From a virus: a stretch of 26,106 bases of DNA. Below are positions 1 to 8,638 of this stretch, piece by piece. Positions within the stretch are counted from its first letter, which is position 1. Every line of letters begins with the position of its first letter. The DNA lies in IMG/VR virus record IMGVR_UViG_3300037166_000040, positions 1 to 26,106 of that record; one strand, written 5' to 3'. The position numbers and the translations under genes are program-made. Under the pieces are notes generated by a model. That model ran no database searches and was not told the DNA's origin. It worked only from the letters and a program-made list of their open reading frames with translations.

Positions 1-771
1 CGGGGCATTTAGTTCTAAGTAACCTGAGGTATCGTGCAATTTGACTGATTGACTCAACCCGTCGTTGGCACCGCTGGTACATCTCACAACGCCCTGCGTG
101 TAGTAGCCCGCAGCTTGGGAGAAGGCAGTCGCTGGAACGAGGGTGTATTGTGTGCTGGCTGACGCTGCTGTAAATGCCACGGTGTAGTTGGCTGCGGTAA
201 GGGTGCAGTTGGAATCACAAAATGACCATGGGCAACCGGCCTGAAACAGCCGGGTGGGTATTTTCATATTCAGCAGATACATCGGGTCTGAGCATTCAAA
301 CTCGACATGGACGCGATTGATGTCACTGATTTTGGTAACGGTGCCGACGAATTTGGTTTCCAGACCAGCAGATACATTGCCGTAGTTTCCCAATGGCATA
401 TATGCCGTAAGCACTGTAACCGTGGCAGCATCAAATAGGCCTTGCAGGGCGGCATTCAGGAGTCCAATCGTAGTGCCGGGGTATACAGTTGTTTGCTGAG
501 ACACGCAAGTCAGAGCCATGGTGTTTGCGTTCAAGTTGAACCCTGCTTCGCTCGTGATAGCACCACGGCTCCATCTGCCATATTGAGAGGAAGAGAATGT
601 AGTCGTCGCACCAGCCCAGCCGCCAGTGCCTGACGGGACAGTTATGTTCTGCGGCCCTTCGCATAGATAGACTTGTGTACCTGTTGGCAATGTGAGAGTA
701 AAGAGATCGGACTTGAGGCAGTTTGGGTTAGTTTGCAAGAATGTAATTAGGGAGGTTGGCATTCGTTTCAT
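1..771 (-). CDS. DUF2163/BR0599-type tail tip (hub) protein, 3' end cut by window edge
   Basis: This reading frame is open from an ATG at 771 to the first base of the window, 257 codons without a stop, so the C-terminus lies outside. The protein starts MKRMPTSLITFLQTN and carries a Cys motif, CPWSFCDSNCTL, near residue 185. Such a motif is typical of the C-terminal BR0599 domain of DUF2163 proteins, the family of gene transfer agent gp13. Family members sit at the distal tail tip beside DUF2460 and are thought to form part of the hub or baseplate. An AGAAGG ribosome binding site lies 6-7 nt before the ATG. It is the last visible gene of the late operon; NlpC-type and receptor-binding genes would be expected further left. 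Family assignment is from motif and order; the detailed role is inferred. Confidence 0.85.
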   Translation of the reverse strand, partial: MKRMPTSLITFLQTNPNCLKSDLFTLTLPTGTQVYLCEGPQNITVPSGTGGWAGATTTFSSSQYGRWSRGAITSEAGFNLNANTMALTCVSQQTTVYPGTTIGLLNAALQGLFDAATVTVLTAYMPLGNYGNVSAGLETKFVGTVTKISDINRVHVEFECSDPMYLLNMKIPTRLFQAGCPWSFCDSNCTLTAANYTVAFTAASASTQYTLVPATAFSQAAGYYTQGVVRCTSGANDGLSQSVKLHDTSGYLELNAP

Positions 772-895
772 TAGTTACCTTCTATACTGCCTTTGCAGCT
801 TTAATAGCTCTCGTACATAGCGCCCAGCGTCCTGGGGGTACTGCCTTACTCGCTGTTCTCATCCGCGTAAAAGAGTATTGGGCAACAAAGTAGTT

Positions 896-3229
896 TTAAT
901 TCGGATTCCCAATGACAAGCACTTGCCACGTGAGCGAGTTTGTCGCGGCGGCGGTCACTACGGCATTATTGCTGGATACGGCGCAGTAGACGCCGGTTGT
1001 GTTGTTAGTAGTCGCTTGCACAAAGCAGAGCGGCGTACTGCTGTAGCTATGCTGGAGAGATACCGTGCAGGTGGACGTGCTGGACATGGAACACTTTCCG
1101 GCAAAGTCGCCTGTTGCCGCCTGATTAAGATGGTTGGTAACTGCAAGACTGTTGGCGACGGTGGCGCTGCCATTGCTGCTCACAGTAAATGCCGGGGTGC
1201 TATAGTTCGCGCCGCCCTCGTATACGACGAAGCCGCCCGTGCCCGCTGTCGAGTGGTTGTTGATGACGACTGAGGATGTTCCCTGGCTGTCGATCTCGGT
1301 GCCTCCATTCGTGTAGGCAATGAAGGGCGACATGGGAGTGGTAGCGTTGGCGTTGCGAAGTTGGCAACCGGTTAGGCTCTGGCATTCCCACTGCCACGTC
1401 TCGGTTGAGCCGCTATAGAAATTCAACTGGCCCCACTGCGAGGTATTTCCGCTCGAATCTATGAAGTAGATTTCAGATGGTGTCGTGCCGCCGCTGTCAA
1501 TAACCACACCGCCGGTTCCTGAGTTGGCAGAGCCGTTGATTACCACCGCGCCCGTGCCAGCAGAGTTGAGAACGGTCTGATTGTTCGTGCTGCCCGTGGT
1601 TGCGATCTCGGCAACCGCATTCGGCGCAGTGACCTGGTTCGACGCCGTCCACGTCACGGTTGGCTGCGAGGTGTAACTCGCTCCGCCAGCCGTCATCGTC
1701 ACGCTTGAAACCGTCCATCCGCCAGAGCAGCTCGAAGCGGCCATGACCGCCGTGCCCGCCGCGCTGCTGCCGCCGCCCCCAGTGAAGACAATGGTCGGCG
1801 GCGTGGACGAGGAGTAGCAGCCGCCATTGTTCAGGATCACGTTTGTTACGACTCCGGCAGTGGGGCTGAGATATTGGCCAACCGAGATACGGTTGATGTT
1901 GTTGAGCAGGTCCTGCACATACCAGATCTGCTGGCCCGCCGTTCCATCGCTCAAGCCTTCAACCCAGCGATAGCCGTAGTCGGTCTGGTATTCCGTAACG
2001 CGCCCGCGCTCGTTGCCCAGGCCTATGCCGAGGCGCTGGTGATCGGTGACCGTCGCATCCTGCTGGCTCCCGTACCAGTCGCCCTTTATTCCATTCACGG
2101 TACGATGAAATGAGTCCCAGAATGAGTTGCGGCTTCCGTTGTCGATCAGGTCACCAGTGAAGAGTGTCCCGCCTGTCGCCACGTAGTTATAGCTTGATCC
2201 AGAATCGGCCTGATACTGGATCGTAGAGTTCTCGTTACGCAAACCGTTGATGGTGTTGTTAACGGCGTTCGCGCCGAGGTGGACCATAGTCGAGCAACCC
2301 TCAACGTCGCCACCCGTCCATGTGTTTCCGTCACCGTAGACTACATTGATTCCATAGGTTCCAGCGATGGGATTGCCGCCGCTCGTGGGGCAGACGATGT
2401 GCGTCTTGACGAAAGTGCTGGCATTAGCGAAGCTGCCAGCTGGACTCGTATTTCCGGTCAGATACCATCCTGTTCCAAAACCGTTCATCACTATGTCGAT
2501 GAAAGTTCCGCCCGCGTAGTTTCCGCCGCCATCCAGCGTGATTCCAATTTGGCCGGCACTCTGATTTCCATTCAGATAAAGATTGTCCAGCCGTATTTCC
2601 TGCGTCCGGTAGAAGTACATCGCTTGCGCCGCGCTGCCTGCGCTGGCAGTGTTGATGTTCACGTTCTGCATCCAAAAGCCGTTTGTGTTCGCCGCATAGG
2701 TGGGATCGCCAATCTGGAAAGCGTTGCCGCTCCCGGTGTAGACCCAGACAGTACCTCCAGCCGCGCCATTGGCGTTCGAGCCGCCCTGGTAGGTGCATCC
2801 CTCAATGCGGACATTGCGAACGCCAACGGGAACGATAAACTGGTACGCAGACGTGAGCGTTGCGCAGGGAAGGTAGACAAGGACATTCGGGGTTGACAGG
2901 GTAACGGTTTCGGAAATCGTCAATGCACCCGTGGAACTTCTGCCATCGCAAACGCCGCCATAGGTGGAACTCTGCGCGACTACGCAATTCATCAGCTTTG
3001 CGCCAAAGTCCGCTCCGGGGAATGAGGCGATAGAAGCAACCAGTCCGCCTACTGAAACCGAAACCGAGCCTGATACATTCACGGGATTGGAGTTGTCATG
3101 CTGCCAAATAACATTCACACTGCCAGATGGAGCGGCTGGAGTGGTATTGGAAAAGTTCACCCCCGGAGTCTGCGCTTGTATTCCAGCCGCGAGTAATGCA
3201 ACACAACAAATAACAAATGCCTTATACAT
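896..3229 (-). CDS. Secreted-type beta-helix tail protein (fiber/tailspike-like)
   Basis: The 777-residue product begins with a clear Sec signal peptide: MYK, a hydrophobic stretch to about residue 16, and a likely cleavage after AGIQA. Residues about 90-400 are rich in Gly, Asn and Thr in a pattern typical of right-handed beta-helices of the pectate-lyase or tailspike type. Residues about 458-530 hold two Gly/Ser-rich repeats of the kind common in phage fibers, around NNGGCYSSSTPPTIVFTGGGG and TAGGASYTSQPTVTW. The C-terminus is a small beta-rich domain with paired Cys. The start is 2 nt after the stop of the DUF2460 gene, so it is co-translated with tail genes. A signal peptide on a tail protein is unusual; the protein may instead be an exported lysogen surface product. 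Substrate and polymer specificity cannot be read from the sequence. Confidence 0.78.
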   Translation of the reverse strand: MYKAFVICCVALLAAGIQAQTPGVNFSNTTPAAPSGSVNVIWQHDNSNPVNVSGSVSVSVGGLVASIASFPGADFGAKLMNCVVAQSSTYGGVCDGRSSTGALTISETVTLSTPNVLVYLPCATLTSAYQFIVPVGVRNVRIEGCTYQGGSNANGAAGGTVWVYTGSGNAFQIGDPTYAANTNGFWMQNVNINTASAGSAAQAMYFYRTQEIRLDNLYLNGNQSAGQIGITLDGGGNYAGGTFIDIVMNGFGTGWYLTGNTSPAGSFANASTFVKTHIVCPTSGGNPIAGTYGINVVYGDGNTWTGGDVEGCSTMVHLGANAVNNTINGLRNENSTIQYQADSGSSYNYVATGGTLFTGDLIDNGSRNSFWDSFHRTVNGIKGDWYGSQQDATVTDHQRLGIGLGNERGRVTEYQTDYGYRWVEGLSDGTAGQQIWYVQDLLNNINRISVGQYLSPTAGVVTNVILNNGGCYSSSTPPTIVFTGGGGSSAAGTAVMAASSCSGGWTVSSVTMTAGGASYTSQPTVTWTASNQVTAPNAVAEIATTGSTNNQTVLNSAGTGAVVINGSANSGTGGVVIDSGGTTPSEIYFIDSSGNTSQWGQLNFYSGSTETWQWECQSLTGCQLRNANATTPMSPFIAYTNGGTEIDSQGTSSVVINNHSTAGTGGFVVYEGGANYSTPAFTVSSNGSATVANSLAVTNHLNQAATGDFAGKCSMSSTSTCTVSLQHSYSSTPLCFVQATTNNTTGVYCAVSSNNAVVTAAATNSLTWQVLVIGNPN

Positions 3230-3231
3230 AG

Positions 3232-4029
3232 TTAGACCACCATATTGTTAACTTCGATAACACCGAATGTGCTGGTTGATGTGATGCTGCCTATTGTCGC
3301 CACTGGGGGTGCCACGACTGGTGTGACCGTCACAGCACCAGCAACTACCGCCGTAGAGTCATAGACAAATTCAGACGCGAATTTGATACTGCTCATATCC
3401 CATAAATCCACGCCGTTATTTGAGGTGAAGGTGCGAGTGGCGTCTATCGTGTCTGAGTCGAACCGGCAAGCGAAGTAAAATGCCCCACACCACGACAGCG
3501 TTGCACCAGAAGGTGGAGCAGCGGAAAAGGTTATGAGTCCCGATTGTGACAACGTACAGGATGAAGTAATCGTCCCATTGACGTATATGTTGATGTTCCC
3601 ATTTATGCTCTGGATAATGTCCAGTGCCCCCGCGATTCCGCCGATATTTCGAGCAAGCTGAAACACCGTCGAAGTGCCATTTGCAATCGCGGATAATGGG
3701 GTAATTGAGCCGCTGGTTACGTCCACCATAGTAGAGGTAGTGAGCGGCACATAATTGTCTTGCGGGTCATTGAAAAGAAACAATCCATTCTGACCACCGC
3801 AAGCCATAAACAAGCCCATGAATCCAGCTACGACGGAAGAGATATAAGACTCATTGCCTTGTATTGCATCCAAGTCATATTCAAAGGCCCATGTGGGGAA
3901 TGGCATTAGTCCAACGGATGCGTTACCTCTACCCGCTGCTACCTTTTGCACGACGGTGTTATAAGTAGACGATTTGTGTAACCCCTTAGCCATACTGAGG
4001 GGGAAGTTTGCCATTATGGGGTATGTCAT
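3232..4029 (-). CDS. DUF2460 distal tail protein (GTA gp12-like)
   Basis: The 265-residue protein has the features of DUF2460: an N-terminal FPLSMAKG segment, a WAFEYDLDAI stretch near residue 48, and a late WCGAFYFACRFDSDTI segment near residue 180. In gene transfer agents and many siphoviruses this family follows the tape measure gene and forms the distal tail ring. Its ATG overlaps the stop of the tape measure gene by one base (TAATG), so the two are translationally coupled. In related tails the DUF2163 hub gene normally follows directly; here the beta-helix gene lies between them. The family call is good; the structural role is taken from the family. Confidence 0.85.
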   Translation of the reverse strand: MTYPIMANFPLSMAKGLHKSSTYNTVVQKVAAGRGNASVGLMPFPTWAFEYDLDAIQGNESYISSVVAGFMGLFMACGGQNGLFLFNDPQDNYVPLTTSTMVDVTSGSITPLSAIANGTSTVFQLARNIGGIAGALDIIQSINGNINIYVNGTITSSCTLSQSGLITFSAAPPSGATLSWCGAFYFACRFDSDTIDATRTFTSNNGVDLWDMSSIKFASEFVYDSTAVVAGAVTVTPVVAPPVATIGSITSTSTFGVIEVNNMVV

Positions 4030-6572
4030 TATGCTGCCCTTTTATTTTGTTTCCGTAGCTGGGCATTAACGTGCTTAGAGAATGTTGCAGCGTGCTTCTT
4101 TAGCATCTTCTCCACTCCGTCAGAGTCAATAGCCGAGACGTTGGGTGCATAGGTTAGGTTATTGTGGTGGTGAACATCGCCCTTGCCACCCGACCCGGTG
4201 TTAGAAGCAACCTGCTCAGTCAATGCCCTCGATACAACCGTCTCGCCAGGGCTGAGCATGGCTGGCACAGTATCCCCCGTACCGGAGCCGGGAACCAATC
4301 CGCCCTCAGCGAAGGCTAACGCTGCTGTCATTGCGGCTGTCGCGGCTGCACCAGCGCCCGTATCAATCGGCCATGGTGCGGCTGAGAAACTAGCCATCAT
4401 GTTTGCACCGGCCAGGGATGCGGCTGCAATTTGCTGGGTTTTATCTGCTGCTATCGCTGTTGCGGCGGCTGCTGATGCACTTGCGGTATCCGATGCTTTC
4501 TGCGTGACTTGTGTCGTCTCGTGGTGAATCAGCCTCTGTATGTCGCCCCATAGGGCCTTTTCCACCTTCTTCATTTCCATTTCGATGAACTGCTCTGCCA
4601 TTTGTGTGGCGAGCTGCTGCATCGACTTGCCGAAGTTCTTGCCTTCGGTGACCATCTTGGCAAAGTCAGCATTGAACTGGTTTTGCACTTCCTTCATCTT
4701 TTGCTCTAGGGGTGTGAGGGCATCCTTCTCTTTCTGGATTGCAGCCACGCCCTGCTGTGCCGCCAGTTGCTGGTCGTGCCCCAGCTTGATTTGCAGAGCG
4801 TCAATTTCAGTCAGCAACAGCTTTTGCTGGTTGAGGAAGGCGATGTACTTGGGATCTGTCTTGTCGCCGTGGCTCTCCGCCAGTGCGGCCTGTTCGTCAA
4901 GCTGTATCTTTTTCTGGATTGCGGTAACTTCTAATGCTTCCTCTTTCGCAAGTGCAGCTTCCTTCTCTGAGGTCTCCTGGTTAATGAGCGCAATCTTTGC
5001 ATCGTGCGCCTGTTTCCACGACATCGTTTCGTGAGCCACAGCGGAGTTGATAGCCTCTTCTTGCGAGGCAAAGCTCAGCTTGGTTTGCTCGTCCTCAACT
5101 CTGAAGGCTTCCTTGGCAAACTTTATGCTCTGGTCGGATGCTTCCTTGGCGAACCCTAGCTTCCGCTTAACGGCTTCTTCGTCCAGTGCGGTTTTCTGCT
5201 TGTCCGCGTCCGCTGTTGCTTCCACATCCTTTTTGTCTCTCGCGGCTCTCGCATCCATGAATACGTTGTACAAGGCAGAAACATCGTTAGCGTACTGTGC
5301 TTCCAACTCCCTTTTCTTGGCTAGATCACCGGCTGCGGCCTTAACCTCGGCCTCGTATATCTCTCTTTTACCCTCAAGGGTTTTCTGGGCGAATGTCACG
5401 GCGTTGGTGTATTCTGCCTGGTCTGCGGCGATGTGTGCTGCTAATTGCTTGTCAACCTGCCCATCGGATGTTGGGTTTGCTTTTGTGGCCGCTGCGAGGT
5501 TAGCCTCAACTTCCGCGTCGGCCACCTTTTTAACCATTGCTGCTTTTTGTTCCAGACCAGCGACTTGGGTTTTAACCAAGCTCACTTGCTCGGCCATTGA
5601 TTTCGTCGCTTCTCCCGTGCGGTCGTTACCTGTCACGACAGCCCTTGTTTGGTTTATAAGAGCGGTAGCCTTTTGCTGGTCCTGTAATGCATCGACCACG
5701 GCCTGTTGCACAGCAAGGCCGTCTTTGTCTGCACCAATGCCAGCCTCTTTCAGGATGGCGTTGTCTGCTTCAATCCTGTTTAGGTGGTCAGCTACCTGAA
5801 CGTGGTTTTGTGTTATGTCAATAATCTCTTGCTGAGCACGTTGAACCTTTAGTGCGGAATCGAGGGTGCCTTTGAGTAAGTCACCAGCACCTTTGGTATC
5901 ACCCTTTGCTATAAGTGCATCGTACTGAGTCTTGAAGTCATTAATAGCGGACTTTGCACCGTCAGAACCTGACTTAAACACTTCCCAAAAACTGTTATTC
6001 GCCTTGACCTTCGCAAAGATCTGATCTGCTTCCCCACCAAACTTGTCAAATGTATCCATCAACTCTTTGAGTGATTGATGGTCAAGCAGTTCCAGTTGCT
6101 TGTTCAGGGCACCGATGTGATTACCGGCTAGTTCATCGGCTTTAATTCCAGCCTCTATCAGCCTGTCCCCAAGTCCCTGCAATACCATCGTGGACTTGGT
6201 GCCAGCGTCCACTTCAGCGTTGCCCAATTCTCTCGCGGCGGTGGCAGCTTTCTCGTGGGCTTGAACGAGCTTTGACACAACCTCAATGGCAGCTACGACG
6301 CCGAGGATGGGCAGCATGGCCGTGAATGCAGCCCCAACAGGACCGATGCTGGCAATGAGCGACGTGAGGGCACGGGGCAGGTGTACGCCCGTGGCTTCCT
6401 CTAACAGCATGACCCCCTCACGACCTTCCCGCATCGAGCCGGAGACACGTCCACCGGCAGACTCTGATCTGTCCGCTAGATCATCAAGGTTGCCTTGCAC
6501 TTTACCGAGGTCGTCTGAGAACTCAGCGGTTTCAGCCTGGAGTTTTACAGTCAGTTTGCCAATTTCGGCCAC
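4029..6572 (-). CDS. Tape measure protein
   Basis: This long protein of about 847 residues sets tail length and is expelled ahead of the DNA during infection. It is mostly heptad-patterned helix rich in Ala, Lys, Glu and Gln, with a hydrophobic segment about 65-100 residues in (LTSLIASIGPVGAAFTAML) and a Gly/Ala-rich segment near the C-terminus. Its length is close to the 853 residues of lambda gpH, so a tail of similar length, near 150 nm, is expected if the usual proportionality holds. I prefer the GTG at 6572, preceded by AGAGG at 8 nt and giving VAEIGKLTVKLQAET, a typical start. The GTG at 6611 would also be open but overlaps the upstream gene and has no better ribosome site. Confidence 0.9.
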   Translation of the reverse strand: MAEIGKLTVKLQAETAEFSDDLGKVQGNLDDLADRSESAGGRVSGSMREGREGVMLLEEATGVHLPRALTSLIASIGPVGAAFTAMLPILGVVAAIEVVSKLVQAHEKAATAARELGNAEVDAGTKSTMVLQGLGDRLIEAGIKADELAGNHIGALNKQLELLDHQSLKELMDTFDKFGGEADQIFAKVKANNSFWEVFKSGSDGAKSAINDFKTQYDALIAKGDTKGAGDLLKGTLDSALKVQRAQQEIIDITQNHVQVADHLNRIEADNAILKEAGIGADKDGLAVQQAVVDALQDQQKATALINQTRAVVTGNDRTGEATKSMAEQVSLVKTQVAGLEQKAAMVKKVADAEVEANLAAATKANPTSDGQVDKQLAAHIAADQAEYTNAVTFAQKTLEGKREIYEAEVKAAAGDLAKKRELEAQYANDVSALYNVFMDARAARDKKDVEATADADKQKTALDEEAVKRKLGFAKEASDQSIKFAKEAFRVEDEQTKLSFASQEEAINSAVAHETMSWKQAHDAKIALINQETSEKEAALAKEEALEVTAIQKKIQLDEQAALAESHGDKTDPKYIAFLNQQKLLLTEIDALQIKLGHDQQLAAQQGVAAIQKEKDALTPLEQKMKEVQNQFNADFAKMVTEGKNFGKSMQQLATQMAEQFIEMEMKKVEKALWGDIQRLIHHETTQVTQKASDTASASAAAATAIAADKTQQIAAASLAGANMMASFSAAPWPIDTGAGAAATAAMTAALAFAEGGLVPGSGTGDTVPAMLSPGETVVSRALTEQVASNTGSGGKGDVHHHNNLTYAPNVSAIDSDGVEKMLKKHAATFSKHVNAQLRKQNKRAA

Positions 6573-6583
6573 TATATCTACCT

Positions 6584-6994
6584 CTATGCCCTCTTGAGCG
6601 AGGGCCAGCACTCGTCAAACAACTGCTCCGCGTCTGTGCGGCCCTGACTTGACAGGCTTGCAATGGTTCTGGTTCGTATCTTTTGTAGCTTTTCTGTCGT
6701 TGTGCAAGCGGGAAGTTGACCGATAACCTGCTTTATGAGTCGCTTGATTTCCAGGGTGTTCTCTCTGTATGGGTCCGGCTCTCGCACGAAGTCCATCGGT
6801 TCTATCAGGGGGGCATCTGTACTGGCACGGTTCACGTTGTAAATAGCCGCTGCAGTCAGAGCATTTGCATATCTATCCATCTTGAACTTGAGGTTACGGC
6901 GTTTACAGAGCGCCTGAAATGTCAAGGGTGTTAAGTCTTCAAATTCCTCAATTGCCAGTCCCAGGTCATACCGGGCAATCGCCCATAAGTCCAC
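6584..6994 (-). CDS. Tail assembly chaperone, second (T-like) part, probably made by -1 frameshift
   Basis: The 136-residue frame, read from a GTG at 6994, begins MDLWAIARYDLGLAIEEF and sits exactly where lambda gpT sits: after the G-like chaperone and before the tape measure gene. The frame is open upstream of the GTG, past the end of the preceding gene, reading RLEEPPQTWVDLW. There is no convincing ribosome binding site at the GTG. The natural product is therefore probably a G-T fusion made by -1 slippage at 7039-7045 rather than an independent protein. Such fusions recruit the tail tube subunit to the tape measure during tail assembly and are absent from the finished virion. Family membership is inferred from position and layout more than from motifs. 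Confidence 0.75.
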   Translation of the reverse strand: MDLWAIARYDLGLAIEEFEDLTPLTFQALCKRRNLKFKMDRYANALTAAAIYNVNRASTDAPLIEPMDFVREPDPYRENTLEIKRLIKQVIGQLPACTTTEKLQKIRTRTIASLSSQGRTDAEQLFDECWPSLKRA

Positions 6995-7014
6995 CCAGGT
7001 CTGCGGCGGCTCTT

Positions 7015-7419
7015 CTAGGCGGTCGCCGGAGTCTCTACGTTTGGGCTGGCAGTTGCACCCGTTTCCTCTTCTTGCGCTTTCCTGTATGCCTCCACAACGC
7101 CGGGAAACATGAGGTTGAATATCTCATCACTGAGCAGTCGTTGCGCTTGAGGGTTGAGCATATCCAGCACGTTGTCAAGAGTGACCTCCGGGTTATAGCG
7201 ATGTAATCCGCCATGAACAACTTGAGGAAACTGCTTGCCGCTGGAGATGGACTTCCATGATTCAATCTTCTTGAGGTCAAGTCCAGTTGCATCTTCGATG
7301 AGGGCTATAGACCTGTAGTCATAGCAGAGTCTCCACACTTTCTCGGTGCCATCCTCGTTGTCGATGACTAGCTTGAAATAGGGGGTGACGCAAGTCTTAA
7401 TGATACTTTCGTTTTTCAT
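7015..7419 (-). CDS. Tail assembly chaperone, first (G-like) part
   Basis: This 134-residue protein contains RSIALIEDATGLDL near residue 37 and a helical segment around residues 80-110 (VTLDNVLDMLNPQAQRLL). That matches the small GTA gp10/TAC-type chaperones which follow the tail tube gene in siphoviruses. It starts 67 nt after the tail tube gene stop, beyond two strong hairpins. Its last codons contain an in-frame C CCA AAC slippery site, nine codons before the TAG stop, that would join it to the downstream frame. The role in tape measure loading is family knowledge. Confidence 0.85.
   Translation of the reverse strand: MKNESIIKTCVTPYFKLVIDNEDGTEKVWRLCYDYRSIALIEDATGLDLKKIESWKSISSGKQFPQVVHGGLHRYNPEVTLDNVLDMLNPQAQRLLSDEIFNLMFPGVVEAYRKAQEEETGATASPNVETPATA
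7039..7045 (-). promoter_or_regulatory. Programmed -1 ribosomal frameshift heptamer CCCAAAC
   Basis: On the minus strand the zero frame reads AGC CCA AAC GTA, so the heptamer is C CCA AAC, the canonical X XXY YYZ form. Slippage by -1 gives CCC AAA CGT and enters a frame that stays open to 6584, passing through RRDSGDRLEEPPQTWVDLW. A possible stimulatory stem lies just downstream (CGGCG pairing with CGCCG across the TAG). Lambda uses the equivalent GGGAAAG site between G and T. Confidence 0.72.
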
Positions 7420-7440
7420 AGTTCTCCGTTATGAGACGGC

Positions 7441-7483
7441 GGGAGCGTTAGCTCCCACCATCAAACACCATCCGGGGTGGTGT
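7441..7483 (-). terminator. Two strong hairpins after the tail tube gene, no U-tract
   Basis: Immediately after the tail tube stop the minus strand carries ACACCA...TGGTGT (7465-7483; 8 bp including one G-T, loop of 3). It is followed by GGGAGC-TAAC-GCTCCC (7441-7456; 6 bp, loop of 4). Neither is followed by a run of T, so they are more likely mRNA-stabilising or partly attenuating than efficient intrinsic terminators. The genes downstream must still be transcribed. Confidence 0.45.
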
Positions 7484-7486
7484 CTA

Positions 7487-7927
7487 TTAGGCTCCAGTTG
7501 TTACGATGGTCCACGGGCCGGTCAGTTTCACCTTGTAATCAATCGTGGCGGGTTTGTCGAGCGGTAGAGCTATTGTTGCTGATTCGACAATGCCGCTGAA
7601 ATTCTTGCCGCCGAGAGAAAGAGGGTACGCAATCTCAAAGGGAACAGCAGCGCCAGCAAAGCGGATAGCTTCTAGGGCTACCTGAGAGGTTTCTCCGGGG
7701 CTGTAAAGGCACTTAATATCGCACGTGCCGGGTTCCTGAGTTCCACCGATATAGGTGTCTACACCGGAAGTAGTGAGCATATTGGTGGTTTTCTCTGTGG
7801 AAACCTTGTCTCCGCTAAATGAAACTGATGTGACGCCATTAAGTACGGTGAAAACTGTGGGCGTTGCTACTGTTGCGAATTGTACGGTGGTGCCAAGCCC
7901 AACGATGGGCGCGAATGTAGTTGGCAT
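7487..7927 (-). CDS. Major tail tube protein
   Basis: The 146-residue protein is beta-rich, starts MPTTFAPIVGLGTTVQF, and has the Thr/Val/Gly-rich composition and GTQEPGTCDIKC segment of small siphovirus tail tube subunits (lambda gpV N-domain fold). It lies between the DUF3168/gp10 completion proteins and the tail assembly chaperone, the standard position. Two hairpins follow it, as expected for a highly expressed structural gene. About 108 bp upstream separate it from the HK97-gp10 gene; that gap may hold a leader, but I see no clear promoter. Confidence 0.85.
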   Translation of the reverse strand: MPTTFAPIVGLGTTVQFATVATPTVFTVLNGVTSVSFSGDKVSTEKTTNMLTTSGVDTYIGGTQEPGTCDIKCLYSPGETSQVALEAIRFAGAAVPFEIAYPLSLGGKNFSGIVESATIALPLDKPATIDYKVKLTGPWTIVTTGA

Positions 7928-8035
7928 GAGTTACTCTTTCTGCCTTTTTGGGCTGTTAGCTATTGTTGTACTTGAGATATTGCTTCCCTAACCTCTATGG
8001 GTATGTCGCTGTGACTAACCCTTGTAAACCGATGA

Positions 8036-8638
8036 TTACTTTTCTTTCCCCCGGTGCTTGCTCTCTTTGTAGGCATCGTTCGATGACTTTTGCAGTCGTT
8101 CTGAACTCTCTTTTGCTCTGCTGTCTCTTGCGTCGTTTTCTCTATGTGCGGCGTTGCGGTCTCTGCGGAGCCGGGAAGGTGACACTCTGCCAGTCTCCCG
8201 GTCATTGTCATCGTTCTCAATCATGGCCTCAGACTGATCTCTAGCGACCAGCTTGGCGTATAGTTCGTTAATGCCCAGCATGAACACGTCAAGGACGCGC
8301 TCTTGACAGTCTGACCACGCCTGGCCCATCCAGTGACGCCCCGCGATATGGCTCGTGCCGAACTCCTGCCACATGCCCCACGGCACGTGCTTATTAGGAC
8401 CAACCGAGGTGATTAGTGCCTCTCCGCCATCCTCTGCCGTGCCCCACTGGTTGCGGTACACGATTGAGTCCCTCAGCGTCCCGACCTCTGTCGGAGCCGT
8501 GCTCTGCATTGCCTCAACTATTACTTGAGCGGCAGGTTTTGCACACTTGACGAGGTAAGACCTTGCGGCCTTGGGCGCGATCTGGGTAAGCATCTCGCTC
8601 AATTCTTTTAGCCCCGTAATTTCTATGGTCTTACCCAT
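8036..8638 (-). CDS. HK97 gp10-like tail completion protein with charged C-terminal tail
   Basis: Residues 1-130 match the HK97 gp10 family: a LKELSEMLTQIAPKAARSYL helix, the APTEVGTLRDSI segment, and GMWQEFGTSHIAGRHWMGQAW, the family hallmark. The family caps the tail at the head-tail interface. The remaining 70 residues are very rich in Arg, Asp, Glu, Lys and Ser and are longer than in usual members of about 130-150 residues. They could be a disordered extension or the product of a frameshift that removed an earlier stop. The start overlaps the end of the DUF3168 gene by 8 bases. Confidence 0.88.
   Translation of the reverse strand: MGKTIEITGLKELSEMLTQIAPKAARSYLVKCAKPAAQVIVEAMQSTAPTEVGTLRDSIVYRNQWGTAEDGGEALITSVGPNKHVPWGMWQEFGTSHIAGRHWMGQAWSDCQERVLDVFMLGINELYAKLVARDQSEAMIENDDNDRETGRVSPSRLRRDRNAAHRENDARDSRAKESSERLQKSSNDAYKESKHRGKEK

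Noticed and set aside
782-862. 26-residue minus-strand frame between the beta-helix and DUF2163 genes (MRTASKAVPPGRWAL...)
   Set aside because: No clear ribosome binding site and no recognised family; it may be a chance frame.
5047-5799. 250-residue plus-strand frame opposite the tape measure gene
   Set aside because: Ala/Ser/Cys-rich shadow of a coiled-coil coding sequence; the minus-strand gene is clear.
7960-8220. 86-residue minus-strand frame over the end of the gp10-like gene
   Set aside because: It mostly overlaps the better supported gene; only a 38-residue part from 8076 would be plausible and has no ribosome site.
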